A DNA stretch of 37,471 nucleotides from Caryophanales bacterium UBA4855 (GCA_002399785.1 DHEH01000012.1:1-37471); one strand, 5' to 3'. Counted from the first letter of the stretch, positions 7,771 through 16,552 are shown. Made by a program: numbers and translations. The notes: generated by a model not told the origin, from the sequence alone.

Positions 7771-10362
7771 TTAATTTGTATGAATATCGTCGTAATTGTG
7801 TTCAACAGCAACTTTCTTTTCTTTATCAATATCACTAATATTAAGCTTTGCTTTTTTAGCATCTTCTGTGCTAACAACTTTAAGTTTTTCAGTCTCTTCA
7901 GGTGCAGCAATTGGTGTACCTTGAGGTTGTTGAACTTCTACAGTGAAAGCATCTTTCTTTACTTCTTCTTTAGGTTGAATCTTAACGCTCATTAAATTAA
8001 GAACAACTTCAAGAGCAATGACTTCAAGCATCTCTCTAAACATTCCCCATCCTTCATTAACATAATCTTGAAGTGGGTTGATTTGTCCATAACCCCTTAA
8101 TCCGACAGATTCTCTAAATCTAGTCATATTATCGATTTGTTGTGTCCAGTTTCTATCGATACATCTAAGAGTAATCGATCTTTCCATTTTATCAATTTCT
8201 TCCTTTGGCCAATTTTTCTTTAAGCTATTATAATGTTCTAACAATAAATCGCTTAAATCTTCGCCAACCTCTTTTGGATCAGCATCATCATATAATGCTG
8301 GTTTTAAAGAACCGGGTTCCAAAAATCTTGGTTCACAAATAGAAACTAATGAAGCTCCATTAACATTTTTTGAGCTCGATTTTTCTAAAACAGATCTCTT
8401 AGACAAAGCTTGTCCACAATCATTAAAAGTATCCAACAATAATTCATTGATACTATCTGCATATAAGATTTTATCTCTTTTTGCATACATGATTTGTCTT
8501 TGCTTAGACATAACATCATCATAGTCGAGTAAATTTTTACGAACATCGAAGTTTTGGCCTTCAATTCTCTTTTGTGCGCTAGTAATAGCATTACTTAACA
8601 TACGAGATTCAATAGCTTCATCTCCGTATCCTTCGAAAGCTTTTCTTAATTGATCGCTTGCAAATCTAATCATAAGTTCATCATCTAAAGATACATAGAA
8701 TCTTGAAAAACCTGGGTCTCCTTGACGACCGCTTCTACCTCTTAATTGGTTATCAATACGTCTAGATTCATGTCTCTCCAATCCGAAAACACACAAACCA
8801 CCTAAAGCTCTTGTTTCAGGAGTTAACTTAATATCAGTACCTCTACCTGCCATATTTGTAGCAAGGGTAATATGTTTAAATTCTCCAGCATGAGAAATAA
8901 TCTCCGCTTCTTTAATATTGTTTTTGGCATTTAACATTTCGAAAGGTAATTTTGCTTCTCTTAAATATTTAGCTAATTCTTCACTAGCTTCAACAGAAGG
9001 AGTACCAATAAGAATTGGTTGACCTTTTTCATGTCTTTCAGTAATTTCTACGACCATCGCCTTAATCTTTGAAGGTTTTGTAGCAAAAACATAGTCAGTT
9101 GCGTCTTCTCTAATAACTGGTTTATTGGTGGGAATGCAAATAACTCTCATATTATAAATTTTTTGGAATTCTTCTTCTTCGGTTTTAGCGGTACCTGTCA
9201 TACCACCGATTTTACTAAACAATCTAAAGAAGTTTTGATATGTAATAGTTGCCAAAGTAACGGTTTCTTCCTTTATTTTGACTCCTTCTTTAGCTTGAAT
9301 GGCTTGTTGAAGCCCATCTGAATATTCTCTTCCTTTTAAAACACGTCCTGTAAATTGATCGATCAATTGTATTTCGTTGTTTTGATCAACAAGATACTCA
9401 ACATCTCTAGACATGGTGAAATTTGCTTTTAAAGCTTGGTGTATTCTATGAACTAAATCTTGCAATTGAGGTGCGTATAAATTAGGAACTCCAAAGAGTT
9501 TTTCTGCTTTATCAACACCGGTATCTGTTAAATTACATGATTTAGTTTTGACATCAACTTCAAAATCTCCATCAGGAATATAATCAGGATGTTTATTTTT
9601 GAAAATATCATCAACAGGTGTCGAAGCCGTCAACATTTTAACAAACCTATCTGCCACAGTATATTGTGAAGCGGTAGCTTTAGCGCCACCAGAAATAATT
9701 AATGGGGTTCTTGATTCATCAATCAAAACACTATCTGCCTCATCAACAATACAAAAGTTTAATCCTCTTAAAACACGTTGTTCTCTTGTAGGAGCCATAT
9801 TATCACGAAGATAATCGAAACCTAATTCTGAGTTTATTGTGTAGCAAACATCGCATCTATGGACATGTTTCTTTTCCATTGTGTTTAAACTATGTAAGTT
9901 GCAACCAACAGTTAATCCAAGCCATCTATAAACTTGGCCCATTTCATTAGAGTCTCTTTGGGCAAGATATTCGTTAACAGTGACAACATAACAACCTTTT
10001 CCAGATAAAGCATTTAAATAAACTGGCATGGTTGCAGTAAGTGTTTTGCCTTCGCCGGTACGCATTTCAGCAACATTTCCATCATTCAAAACCAATCCGC
10101 CAATAATTTGGCATGGGAAAGGATAAAGTCCTAAAACTCTTTTCGCTGCCTCTCTTACAACTGCAAAAGCTTCAAATTTAATTTCATCAAGAGTCTCACC
10201 CTTGCTCAATCTATCTTTGAATTCGACAGTTTTATTTCTTAATTCTTCGTCAGTTTTTTTGGACATTGCTTCTGCAAATGTCTCAACTTTTCTTTCTTGT
10301 TTGAAATATTTTTTAATAGTTCTTTGATCAACTCTGAAAATTTTTTCGATAATATTAGCCAT
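7771..10362 (-). CDS. secA: Preprotein translocase ATPase SecA
   Basis: SecA drives secretory proteins through SecYEG at the membrane. The 863-residue protein has Walker A MRTGEGKT at 100-107, the CDVCYTINSELGFDYLRDN substrate-binding stretch, the VDEADSVLIDESRTPLI Walker B region, GGMTGTA, and the arginine-finger segment RGRSGRQGDPG. The C-terminus is acidic and Lys-rich and lacks the Cys-rich zinc/SecB-binding tail found in many SecAs. The ATG at 10362 has AAAGGTG a few bases upstream. It heads the run secA-prfB-yitT-uvrB and has its own promoter region with a palindrome at 10396-10415. Confidence 0.97.
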   Translation of the reverse strand: MANIIEKIFRVDQRTIKKYFKQERKVETFAEAMSKKTDEELRNKTVEFKDRLSKGETLDEIKFEAFAVVREAAKRVLGLYPFPCQIIGGLVLNDGNVAEMRTGEGKTLTATMPVYLNALSGKGCYVVTVNEYLAQRDSNEMGQVYRWLGLTVGCNLHSLNTMEKKHVHRCDVCYTINSELGFDYLRDNMAPTREQRVLRGLNFCIVDEADSVLIDESRTPLIISGGAKATASQYTVADRFVKMLTASTPVDDIFKNKHPDYIPDGDFEVDVKTKSCNLTDTGVDKAEKLFGVPNLYAPQLQDLVHRIHQALKANFTMSRDVEYLVDQNNEIQLIDQFTGRVLKGREYSDGLQQAIQAKEGVKIKEETVTLATITYQNFFRLFSKIGGMTGTAKTEEEEFQKIYNMRVICIPTNKPVIREDATDYVFATKPSKIKAMVVEITERHEKGQPILIGTPSVEASEELAKYLREAKLPFEMLNAKNNIKEAEIISHAGEFKHITLATNMAGRGTDIKLTPETRALGGLCVFGLERHESRRIDNQLRGRSGRQGDPGFSRFYVSLDDELMIRFASDQLRKAFEGYGDEAIESRMLSNAITSAQKRIEGQNFDVRKNLLDYDDVMSKQRQIMYAKRDKILYADSINELLLDTFNDCGQALSKRSVLEKSSSKNVNGASLVSICEPRFLEPGSLKPALYDDADPKEVGEDLSDLLLEHYNSLKKNWPKEEIDKMERSITLRCIDRNWTQQIDNMTRFRESVGLRGYGQINPLQDYVNEGWGMFREMLEVIALEVVLNLMSVKIQPKEEVKKDAFTVEVQQPQGTPIAAPEETEKLKVVSTEDAKKAKLNISDIDKEKKVAVEHNYDDIHTN

Positions 10363-10391
10363 TTTAAAACACCTTTTCTTTACATTTGTAG

Positions 10392-10415
10392 ATTATACCA
10401 TTATAGATAATGGTA
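10392..10415 (-). promoter_or_regulatory. secA promoter region with palindrome
   Basis: Nine-base arms TACCATTAT and ATAATGGTA surround a two-base centre at 10396-10415. The palindrome overlaps a minus-strand TATAAT at 10392-10397, and its own arm contains a second TATAAT (10400-10405). The position over the -10 would suit a repressor site; it could also be a chance product of AT-rich promoter sequence. No convincing -35 is seen. Confidence 0.4.
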
Positions 10416-10439
10416 ATTAAGTCTTTTTTTGAGAGTTCA

Positions 10440-11672
10440 TTAATACCACAAAGGATATTTGTCAGTAAGTTGTTTAACTTCCTTCTTAATCTCTTCGTCA
10501 TTTAAAGTCTTTTTAAGTTTTGCATCAATTAAATGTGCTACTTTTTTAAAGTCTTCCTCAGTAAATCCTCTAGTTGTCATTGCTGGAGTTCCTAAACGAA
10601 TACCACTTGTAATCTTAGCCGAAAGTGTCTCATTTGGAATCGTATTTTTATTGACAGTTATATTGACAGAATGAAGCAATGTTTCAGCCTCTAATCCAGT
10701 AACTCCAATAGAGTTAAAAATATCAATCATAAATAGGTGATTATCCGTTCCACCACTTACAATTCTATAACCTAATTTTTCAAATTCCCCAGCAAAGGCC
10801 TTAGCATTTTTAATAACTCGTTCTGCATAGATATGAAAACTTGGATCCAAATCTTCTTTAAAAGCAACAGCTTTAGCAGCGATAATATTCATTAATGGAC
10901 CGCCTTGAATACCAGGAAAAACTGCCTTATTTATTTTTTTATAAATCTCTAAATTATTAGTTAGAATTATCCCGCCTCTTGGTCCGCGAAGTGTTTTATG
11001 AGTTGTTGAAGTCACAACATCTGCATAATCACATGGGTTTTGGTGGAGACCTGTTGCGACCAACCCAGCAATATGAGCCATATCAACAAATAAATAAGCG
11101 CCTACTTTTTTTGCAATTTGTGAAAACCTTTTAAAATCGATAAAACGAGAATAAGCACTGGCTCCTGCAATAATCATTTTAGGTTTAATTTCCATTGCAA
11201 TTTTTTCAATATCGTCGTAATCGAGTTGTTCCGTTTCCTTATTAAGACCATAGGAGTGACACTCATAATCTTGTCCAGAAAAAGACAATTTATAACCATG
11301 AGTTAAATGACCACCTGCACTTAAAGACATACCTAACACTTTATCACCATGATTAAGTAAAGCTTTATATACTGCCATATTAGCTTGCGATCCACTATGA
11401 GGTTGAACATTAGCATATTTAACATTAAATAATTTCTTAATTCTTTCTTGAGCTAAAACCTCAACAACATCAACATTTTCGCATCCGCCATAATACCTAG
11501 CTCCAGGATATCCTTCTGCATATTTGTTAGTCATTACACACCCAATAGTTTCAAGAACTGCATTAGAAACAAAATTTTCACTTGCAATAAGTTCAATATT
11601 GGTTTGTTGTCTGTACTTTTCTTTTTCAATTGCTTCAAAAACTTTACTATCTTGATTTTTAATATAATCCAT
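10440..11672 (-). CDS. glyA: Serine hydroxymethyltransferase
   Basis: GlyA is a PLP enzyme that converts serine and tetrahydrofolate to glycine and 5,10-methylene-THF, the main one-carbon source. The 410-residue product has the N-terminal IELIASENFVS, the YAEGYPGARYYGG active-site loop, VDMAHIAGLVATG, and the PLP lysine in STTHKTLRGPRGG (Lys226). I chose the ATG at 11672, which gives the usual start just before KVFEAIEKE. A longer reading from TTG at 11690 would use up the AAAGTTGGGA that probably serves as ribosome-binding site. It is about 75 bases before secA. In B. subtilis glyA lies near rpiB; here comFA-comFC intervenes. Confidence 0.96.
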   Translation of the reverse strand: MDYIKNQDSKVFEAIEKEKYRQQTNIELIASENFVSNAVLETIGCVMTNKYAEGYPGARYYGGCENVDVVEVLAQERIKKLFNVKYANVQPHSGSQANMAVYKALLNHGDKVLGMSLSAGGHLTHGYKLSFSGQDYECHSYGLNKETEQLDYDDIEKIAMEIKPKMIIAGASAYSRFIDFKRFSQIAKKVGAYLFVDMAHIAGLVATGLHQNPCDYADVVTSTTHKTLRGPRGGIILTNNLEIYKKINKAVFPGIQGGPLMNIIAAKAVAFKEDLDPSFHIYAERVIKNAKAFAGEFEKLGYRIVSGGTDNHLFMIDIFNSIGVTGLEAETLLHSVNITVNKNTIPNETLSAKITSGIRLGTPAMTTRGFTEEDFKKVAHLIDAKLKKTLNDEEIKKEVKQLTDKYPLWY

Positions 11673-11697
11673 ATTTTTCCCAACTTTCAATGAATAA

Positions 11698-11703
11698 ATT
11701 ATA
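11698..11703 (-). promoter_or_regulatory. -10 box for glyA
   Basis: A minus-strand TATAAT lies 25 bases before the chosen glyA start in the short gap after comFC. The -35 is not recognisable. Confidence 0.45.
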
Positions 11704-11738
11704 TAACAATAGCCTATTAAAAACTCACTAAAATGCTA

Positions 11739-12431
11739 TTATTTTTTCTTTCTAATTTCTAACATTGTTTTTGACATAATAAGTATCTCAATCTTGTTAG
11801 GTTTTAGTGTTTTAATCAGTTCAATGGCCTTATGCATTGTTGCGCCTGTTGTTATTACGTCGTCTACCAATAAGATTTTTGCATTTGATCTAATTTTGTT
11901 GTTTATCAAGAATAAGTGTTTACTAATTTCCCTTCTTTCTTTTGATCCGTGGAGAGCTTGTTTAAAATCACCCTTCTTTTCTAATGCTTTCGTTAATTTA
12001 AACCCCACAGATTGAAAAATAGTTTCCACGTGATTAAAACCACGTTTTAAATCATCATCTTTATTCGATGGTATTGGAACCACAATGTAACCATGGTATC
12101 GGAATAATAGTTCATTTTTATATGGTCCCAAAAATGTATTACATAATTCATAGTCGAAACAACCTTTGAACTGAAATAACTTTTCTTTTATATAATCTAT
12201 ATATTCATAAATTGCTAATCCATGAAGCGATTCAAAAGTGAATTCTTTAAATATAGGATTGTATCTTTTTATACATTTGTCACATATACATGTATATCCA
12301 TTTAAAAGAGAATGAAGAGACTTTTCTTCGTAAGTTTTAAAACAAACTTTACAAATATGAGTTTGCTCTTTTAGTAAAAGCGATAGCTTCGTCAATGTAG
12401 CTTGTTTTTTTACTTGCATAATAATACACAT
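11739..12431 (-). CDS. comFC: ComFC-type phosphoribosyltransferase-fold competence protein
   Basis: ComFC works with the ComFA ATPase in taking transforming DNA into the cytoplasm. The protein has N-terminal Cys pairs (C-K-V-C and C-I-C-D-K-C) for zinc, VVPIPSNKDDDLKRGFNH, and the phosphoribosyltransferase loop ILLVDDVITTGAT near the end, all typical of ComF. The start is uncertain because the frame runs well into comFA. The ATG at 12431 has AAGGAG three bases away; ATG 12419 and GTG 12446 are alternatives. The first Cys lies almost exactly at the comFA stop, so a non-ATG start closer to it is possible. In every case the gene is coupled to comFA. Confidence 0.85.
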   Translation of the reverse strand: MCIIMQVKKQATLTKLSLLLKEQTHICKVCFKTYEEKSLHSLLNGYTCICDKCIKRYNPIFKEFTFESLHGLAIYEYIDYIKEKLFQFKGCFDYELCNTFLGPYKNELLFRYHGYIVVPIPSNKDDDLKRGFNHVETIFQSVGFKLTKALEKKGDFKQALHGSKERREISKHLFLINNKIRSNAKILLVDDVITTGATMHKAIELIKTLKPNKIEILIMSKTMLEIRKKK

Positions 12432-13500
12432 CACCTCCTTCAGCACCTTTTACTCTTCCAACCCTACCTGAAATCTGAATTAACGAAGCAGCGTTATAAA
12501 TCTGATCATCAGCACCAAATATTATTACTTGTAAATTCTTTAATGTGACACCCCTTTCAAGAACTGCAGTAGTGATCAAATACTTGAATTTTTTTGTTCG
12601 AAATTTTTCAATAATTTGAGTTCTTTCTTTAACCTTTGAATGTACAAAATAACCACCCTTTGCAAGAGATTTTGCAAATTTATACAACTCTTCACACATA
12701 AAAATTGTGGGTACAAAAACCAAACATGGTTTATTATCTTTTAAATAAATTCTCAGTTGCTTTATTAAACAAATGAACAAAAATATTTTTGGATATATTT
12801 TAACTTTTGGAATCGGCAAAGGGTGTCTATGATACCTTGTAAACAATTCTAAAATCTTATGATCTGGCTTTGAAAATTCTTCCAAGGTTCCTTTATCTGG
12901 TGTCGCACTCATTAAAACATAATTTCCTTTTACACTTCTTTTTGCTAATGCTTTTAATACCTCATTTCCGTGATATGGAAAAGCATCAATTTCATCTAAA
13001 ATTAATAAATCAAAATATAAAGGATAACGATAAAGTTGATGGGTTGTTAAGCAAATTATGTCACCATTTAATAACTTTGTATTTCCACCAAAAACACTTG
13101 TAACAACATTGTTCTTAAATGTTTTTTGAAATCTAATTGCTAATTCAATTATAACGTCTCTTCTTGGAACAGCAAAACCTACTGTCATTGAATGTTTTAA
13201 AGCATATTCAATTACTTTGAAAATTAATTCAGTCTTCCCGGCCCCACAAACTGCATATATTAGAACATTTATGTGATTTTTAAAATTGTCCAATACCAAA
13301 GAAGCAATTCTTTTTTGATCATTGCTTAGTTCATAATTTATTACAGCTTCACTTTTTTCTGGTTTTAAAAAACTAATTGTTTCATCAACCTGTTCTCCCA
13401 TAAACGAAATACATCTTCGACAATACGGAATATTGTTCCTATATCCTATATATCGTAAGTCTTTATTACCGCAAACAGGACACACATACTCTTTATTAAT
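12349..13500 (-). CDS. comFA: ComFA-type competence DNA helicase/translocase
   Basis: ComFA is the ATPase that powers uptake of single-stranded DNA through ComEC. An N-terminal zinc finger is visible (Cys 2, 5, 22 and 25 counting from the GTG at 13485). Next come Walker A AVCGAGKTEL near 78-87, DEIDAF as DEAD-box motif II, MSATP as motif III and QISGRVGR as motif VI. The start is the odd part. The only strong ribosome-binding site, AGGAGG at 13508-13513, lies 7 bases before an in-frame ATT (13500) but 22 bases before the GTG at 13485. I annotate from ATT; GTG 13485 is the conservative alternative. The AGGAGG is inside a terminator stem. Confidence 0.85.
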   Translation of the reverse strand: MNKEYVCPVCGNKDLRYIGYRNNIPYCRRCISFMGEQVDETISFLKPEKSEAVINYELSNDQKRIASLVLDNFKNHINVLIYAVCGAGKTELIFKVIEYALKHSMTVGFAVPRRDVIIELAIRFQKTFKNNVVTSVFGGNTKLLNGDIICLTTHQLYRYPLYFDLLILDEIDAFPYHGNEVLKALAKRSVKGNYVLMSATPDKGTLEEFSKPDHKILELFTRYHRHPLPIPKVKIYPKIFLFICLIKQLRIYLKDNKPCLVFVPTIFMCEELYKFAKSLAKGGYFVHSKVKERTQIIEKFRTKKFKYLITTAVLERGVTLKNLQVIIFGADDQIYNAASLIQISGRVGRVKGAEGGDVYYYASKKTSYIDEAIAFTKRANSYL

Positions 13501-13502
13501 AT

Positions 13503-13546
13503 AAAAACCTCCTCACATACAAGATGTATGTTAAGGAGGTTTTTTC
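13503..13546 (-). terminator. Terminator between rpiB and comFA containing the comFA ribosome-binding site
   Basis: The arms AAAAACCTCCT (13503-13513) and AGGAGGTTTTT (13534-13544), together with an inner ACATAC/GTATGT pairing, form a long stem. On the minus strand it runs into TTTTTAT. It should end transcription of prfA-prmC-tsaC-rpiB. Its distal arm contains AGGAGG, the likely ribosome-binding site of comFA, so read-through RNA would fold with that site hidden. Confidence 0.8.
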
Positions 13547-13565
13547 TACCCTAAATTTACTTTTT

Positions 13566-14024
13566 TTACTTTTTATCGTAATCATTTATGGTATCAACAC
13601 GAACACAATGTCTTCCACCTTCAAAATCAGTACTTAAGAAAATGTCTGTTCTTCTTAAAATATCGTTGATATTCATAAATTTTGCGCCAAATGCAATCAT
13701 ATTTGCATCGTTATGTTGTTTTAATAAACGTGAAACATCGTCATTGTAACCGATGCCACATCTAACACCTTTTACTTTGTTTGCAGCAATAGCAACACCT
13801 TCACCAGTTGAGCAAAACAAAATTCCTAGTGAACACTCTTTATTGCCAACTAATTCAGCAGCTTTTAATGCAAATTCTGCATAATTGCAACTATTAATGG
13901 AATTTGTTCCACAATCAATAACTTCATAACCAATATCAGTTAAATGTTTTTTGATAACTTCTTTGGCTTCAAAACCACCGTGATCTGCACCAACAGATAT
14001 TTTTTTCTTTGCTTGTTCTGCCAT
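13566..14024 (-). CDS. rpiB: Ribose-5-phosphate isomerase B
   Basis: RpiB interconverts ribose-5-phosphate and ribulose-5-phosphate in the pentose phosphate pathway. The 152-residue LacA/RpiB-fold protein has GADHGGFE at 12-19, the catalytic Cys71 in CSTGEGVAIAANK, and QHNDANMIAFG. AGAGGAGG inside the end of tsaC precedes the ATG, which starts two bases after the tsaC stop. It is the last gene of prfA-prmC-tsaC-rpiB, the same order as in B. subtilis. Confidence 0.96.
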   Translation of the reverse strand: MAEQAKKKISVGADHGGFEAKEVIKKHLTDIGYEVIDCGTNSINSCNYAEFALKAAELVGNKECSLGILFCSTGEGVAIAANKVKGVRCGIGYNDDVSRLLKQHNDANMIAFGAKFMNINDILRRTDIFLSTDFEGGRHCVRVDTINDYDKK

Positions 14025-14026
14025 AT

Positions 14027-14623
14027 TTAAGCCTCCTCTAGATCCTTTAATGATATAGGACCCTCTCTTAATATTATAATTTTATCACCATCAACCTTAC
14101 AAACAGTTGAAGGTATGTTTGTTTTGGATTCACCATAAACGACACCGTCTATTATACCATCAAAATAATTAATTGCTTCTTTGCTGCTCGTTGCTGGAGC
14201 TAAATCGCTAGGATTACAACTAGGAACCAATAAAGGAACCCCCACTTCATTAATCATATCTATAACAAATTTTGAATCAGGTATTCTTACCCCAACATAT
14301 CCACTACCCAAATCTAAATAATGTGGTACTGTACTTTTTGTCTTAACAATAATAGTTAATGGACCTGGCATAAATTTATTAATTATTGCAGCAATTTTTG
14401 GCGTAATTACTATTATATCTCCTACTTGGCTAATAGATGAACACATAATTGTAAATGGTTTATTCGGTGGTCTCTTTTTAACACTTACCAAATGATCAAA
14501 AGCAATTTCGCTATTAGAAATACAACCTAAACCAAAAACTGTCTCTGTAGGAAAAGCGATAATTCCGCCATTTTTTAATATCTTAGCAGCAGTTTTATAA
14601 TCAGATTTCGAAATATTTAACAT
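14027..14623 (-). CDS. tsaC: Threonylcarbamoyl-AMP synthase (Sua5/YwlC/YrdC family)
   Basis: This enzyme makes threonylcarbamoyl-AMP from threonine, bicarbonate and ATP for t6A37 modification of ANN-decoding tRNAs. The 198 residues correspond to the YrdC core domain alone: GGIIAFPTETVFGLGC near 18-33, KKRPPNKPF for nucleotide binding, PGPLTIIVK, and VGVRIPDS. The C-terminal Sua5 domain is absent. The start lies within prmC (23-base overlap) behind GGGAGG, so translation is coupled. Confidence 0.95.
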   Translation of the reverse strand: MLNISKSDYKTAAKILKNGGIIAFPTETVFGLGCISNSEIAFDHLVSVKKRPPNKPFTIMCSSISQVGDIIVITPKIAAIINKFMPGPLTIIVKTKSTVPHYLDLGSGYVGVRIPDSKFVIDMINEVGVPLLVPSCNPSDLAPATSSKEAINYFDGIIDGVVYGESKTNIPSTVCKVDGDKIIILREGPISLKDLEEA

Positions 14624-15476
14624 CGTAGCCTCCCGTGATAATCAAATATCTATATTTATCATATATATCTTTTAAAAATAGAAACGAAGTATCTTCGTCT
14701 TTAAAATATTTACCAATCAATTTTGTCAAAGACTCTTTTTGATCGTAATTAATCTCAAATGCCATAACAAATTTTTTATTCATAATTTTTTTATAATTTT
14801 TGAAGTATTCTTTATAAAAAGCTAAACCATCTTCAGAATAAACAGCATACATTGGTTCATAATTTTTGACAATTGGCTCAATATCATCTTGATTTTCAAC
14901 ATATGGAGGATTAGAAATCAAAACATCTAATTTAATATTACTTTCCAATATAGGTTGAAGCTTATCGCCTTTCATAAAATCAACAAATAATTTATGTCTT
15001 TCAGAATTGCTTCTTGCAACTGCTAAAGCATCTTCATATAAATCTGTAGCAATGATACGACTATTTGGATATTTATATTTCATATATAAAGCGATGCATC
15101 CGCTACCAGTACAAACATCAGCAATTGTGTCATGATTAAGCGAATTATCGCTTATCAATTTTTGAACCAACATAACTAATCCTTCAGTCTCTGGTCGAGG
15201 TATTAAAACGTTAGAATTTACATAAAGATCTAAGTCAATAAACGGAGCTTCTCCAAGAACATATTGTAGAGGTTGTCCTTCAAGTACTTTTGCAAGATTT
15301 CTTTCAAAACAATGGGGATTGGCAAGGGTTTTATCAAAATTTGTTATCAATTCAGTGAAGGAATTCATGCCTTCAGCATTGATTAATAAACGATAAATGA
15401 TATTGTCAGAAATAGAAACTTTTTGAGATTTTATATCGTTTCTAGTTTTTAAAAAAGTTTCACGTAATGTTGACAT
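14601..15476 (-). CDS. prmC: Release factor glutamine methyltransferase
   Basis: PrmC methylates the glutamine of the GGQ motif of RF1 and RF2. The 291-residue protein has the SAM-binding VCTGSGCIAL at 121-130 and the glutamine-binding NPPYVE at 189-194, after an N-terminal helical domain with GQPLQYVLGEAPF and LIPRPETE. It starts on the last base of the prfA stop (TAATG), directly after its substrate's gene as is usual. Codons 50-58 (KTLANPHCF) contain a near-perfect copy of the dispersed 28-base motif, at 15306-15333. Confidence 0.96.
   Translation of the reverse strand: MSTLRETFLKTRNDIKSQKVSISDNIIYRLLINAEGMNSFTELITNFDKTLANPHCFERNLAKVLEGQPLQYVLGEAPFIDLDLYVNSNVLIPRPETEGLVMLVQKLISDNSLNHDTIADVCTGSGCIALYMKYKYPNSRIIATDLYEDALAVARSNSERHKLFVDFMKGDKLQPILESNIKLDVLISNPPYVENQDDIEPIVKNYEPMYAVYSEDGLAFYKEYFKNYKKIMNKKFVMAFEINYDQKESLTKLIGKYFKDEDTSFLFLKDIYDKYRYLIITGGYDVKYFEI
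15306..15333 (-). repeat. Intragenic copy of the dispersed 28-base motif, within prmC
   Basis: The minus strand reads CCCTTGCCAATCCC followed by CATTGTTTT. By eye about 24 of 28 positions agree with the intergenic copies at 25681, 27527, 30065 and 37408. Here the CCC strand is the coding strand; at the four intergenic sites the CCC strand is the plus strand, opposite to the neighbouring genes. Confidence 0.6.
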
Positions 15477-16552
15477 TAAAATTTCTTCCCAGCAATTTTT
15501 TGCTCCTGATCATAATTGATTAATGCATCAGTAATCGCATCTAAATCACCTTCCATAACTCTATCAAGTTGTTGAAGTGTAAAACCAATTCTATGGTCAG
15601 TAACTCTATTTTGTGGATAATTGTAAGTTCTAATTTTTTCATTACGATCTCCACTTCCTATTTTGCTTCTATATTGAGCATCATTTGCCGCTTTTTTATC
15701 TTCCTCTAATTGAGCTAATTTACTAGCAAGCATTTCCATACAAATTTCATGATTTTGAATTTGTGATTTCTCTGTTTGACAAGAAACAACAATTCCAGTA
15801 GGGATGTGAGTGATACGAACTGCAGATTCAGTTTTGTTAACGTTTTGTCCGCCAGCACCTTGAGATCTATATCTATCAACCTTTAAATCTTCTGTTCTAA
15901 TAGTTACGTCATTTACTTCCGTTTTTGGCATAACAACAACTGTTGCAGTCGAAGTATGAACACGACCATTAGCTTCTGTCTTAGGAACTCTTTGAACTCT
16001 ATGAACACCAGATTCATATTTTAAATGACTATAGGCATCATCTCCAGTAACAATAAAGGAAACTGAAGAATATCCACCAACACCACAAGGGTTTTCATCA
16101 ATAATTTTGTATTTCCATCCGTTTTTATCGCAATAACGAATATACATTCTAAATAAATCACCAGCAAAAATATCGGCCTCATCTCCACCGACAGCACCCT
16201 TAATTTCAAAAATAATATCTTTACCATCGTTAGGATCAGTTGGTAGTAACATAATCTTTAAATCTTCTTCGATTTTTTCGATTTCTTGTTCGTTATTTTT
16301 AAATTCTTCTTTACCCATCAATGCGATCTCAGGATCAGAATCATTAGTCATAACTAAGGCATCATCCATATTCTTTTTAAAATATTTATATTTCTTGAAT
16401 GCCTCAACGATTGGGTCCAATACACTTCTTTCTTTTGACAAACTTTTAAATTGTCCTAAATCGTTAGTTACCGAAGAATCGCTTAAAAGACCATCAATTT
16501 CTCCAAGACGTTTCTCACTTGCAACCAACCTATCATACATACTTTTATCCAT
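15476..16552 (-). CDS. prfA: Peptide chain release factor 1
   Basis: RF1 ends translation at UAA and UAG. The 358-residue protein has the GGQ loop (RSQGAGGQNVNK, GGQ 234-236) and the anticodon-like loop at VPKTEANGRVHTS. Its tripeptide is Pro-Lys-Thr at 190-192, where most RF1s have Pro-Ala/Val-Thr; the outer Pro and Thr are kept. AAAGG precedes the ATG by a few bases. It heads the prfA-prmC-tsaC-rpiB operon, divergent from dnaX. Confidence 0.97.
   Translation of the reverse strand: MDKSMYDRLVASEKRLGEIDGLLSDSSVTNDLGQFKSLSKERSVLDPIVEAFKKYKYFKKNMDDALVMTNDSDPEIALMGKEEFKNNEQEIEKIEEDLKIMLLPTDPNDGKDIIFEIKGAVGGDEADIFAGDLFRMYIRYCDKNGWKYKIIDENPCGVGGYSSVSFIVTGDDAYSHLKYESGVHRVQRVPKTEANGRVHTSTATVVVMPKTEVNDVTIRTEDLKVDRYRSQGAGGQNVNKTESAVRITHIPTGIVVSCQTEKSQIQNHEICMEMLASKLAQLEEDKKAANDAQYRSKIGSGDRNEKIRTYNYPQNRVTDHRIGFTLQQLDRVMEGDLDAITDALINYDQEQKIAGKKF

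Noticed and set aside
10440..11690. glyA starting at TTG 11690
   Set aside because: It would place the AAAGTTGGGA ribosome-binding region inside the gene; ATG 11672 gives the normal family N-terminus.
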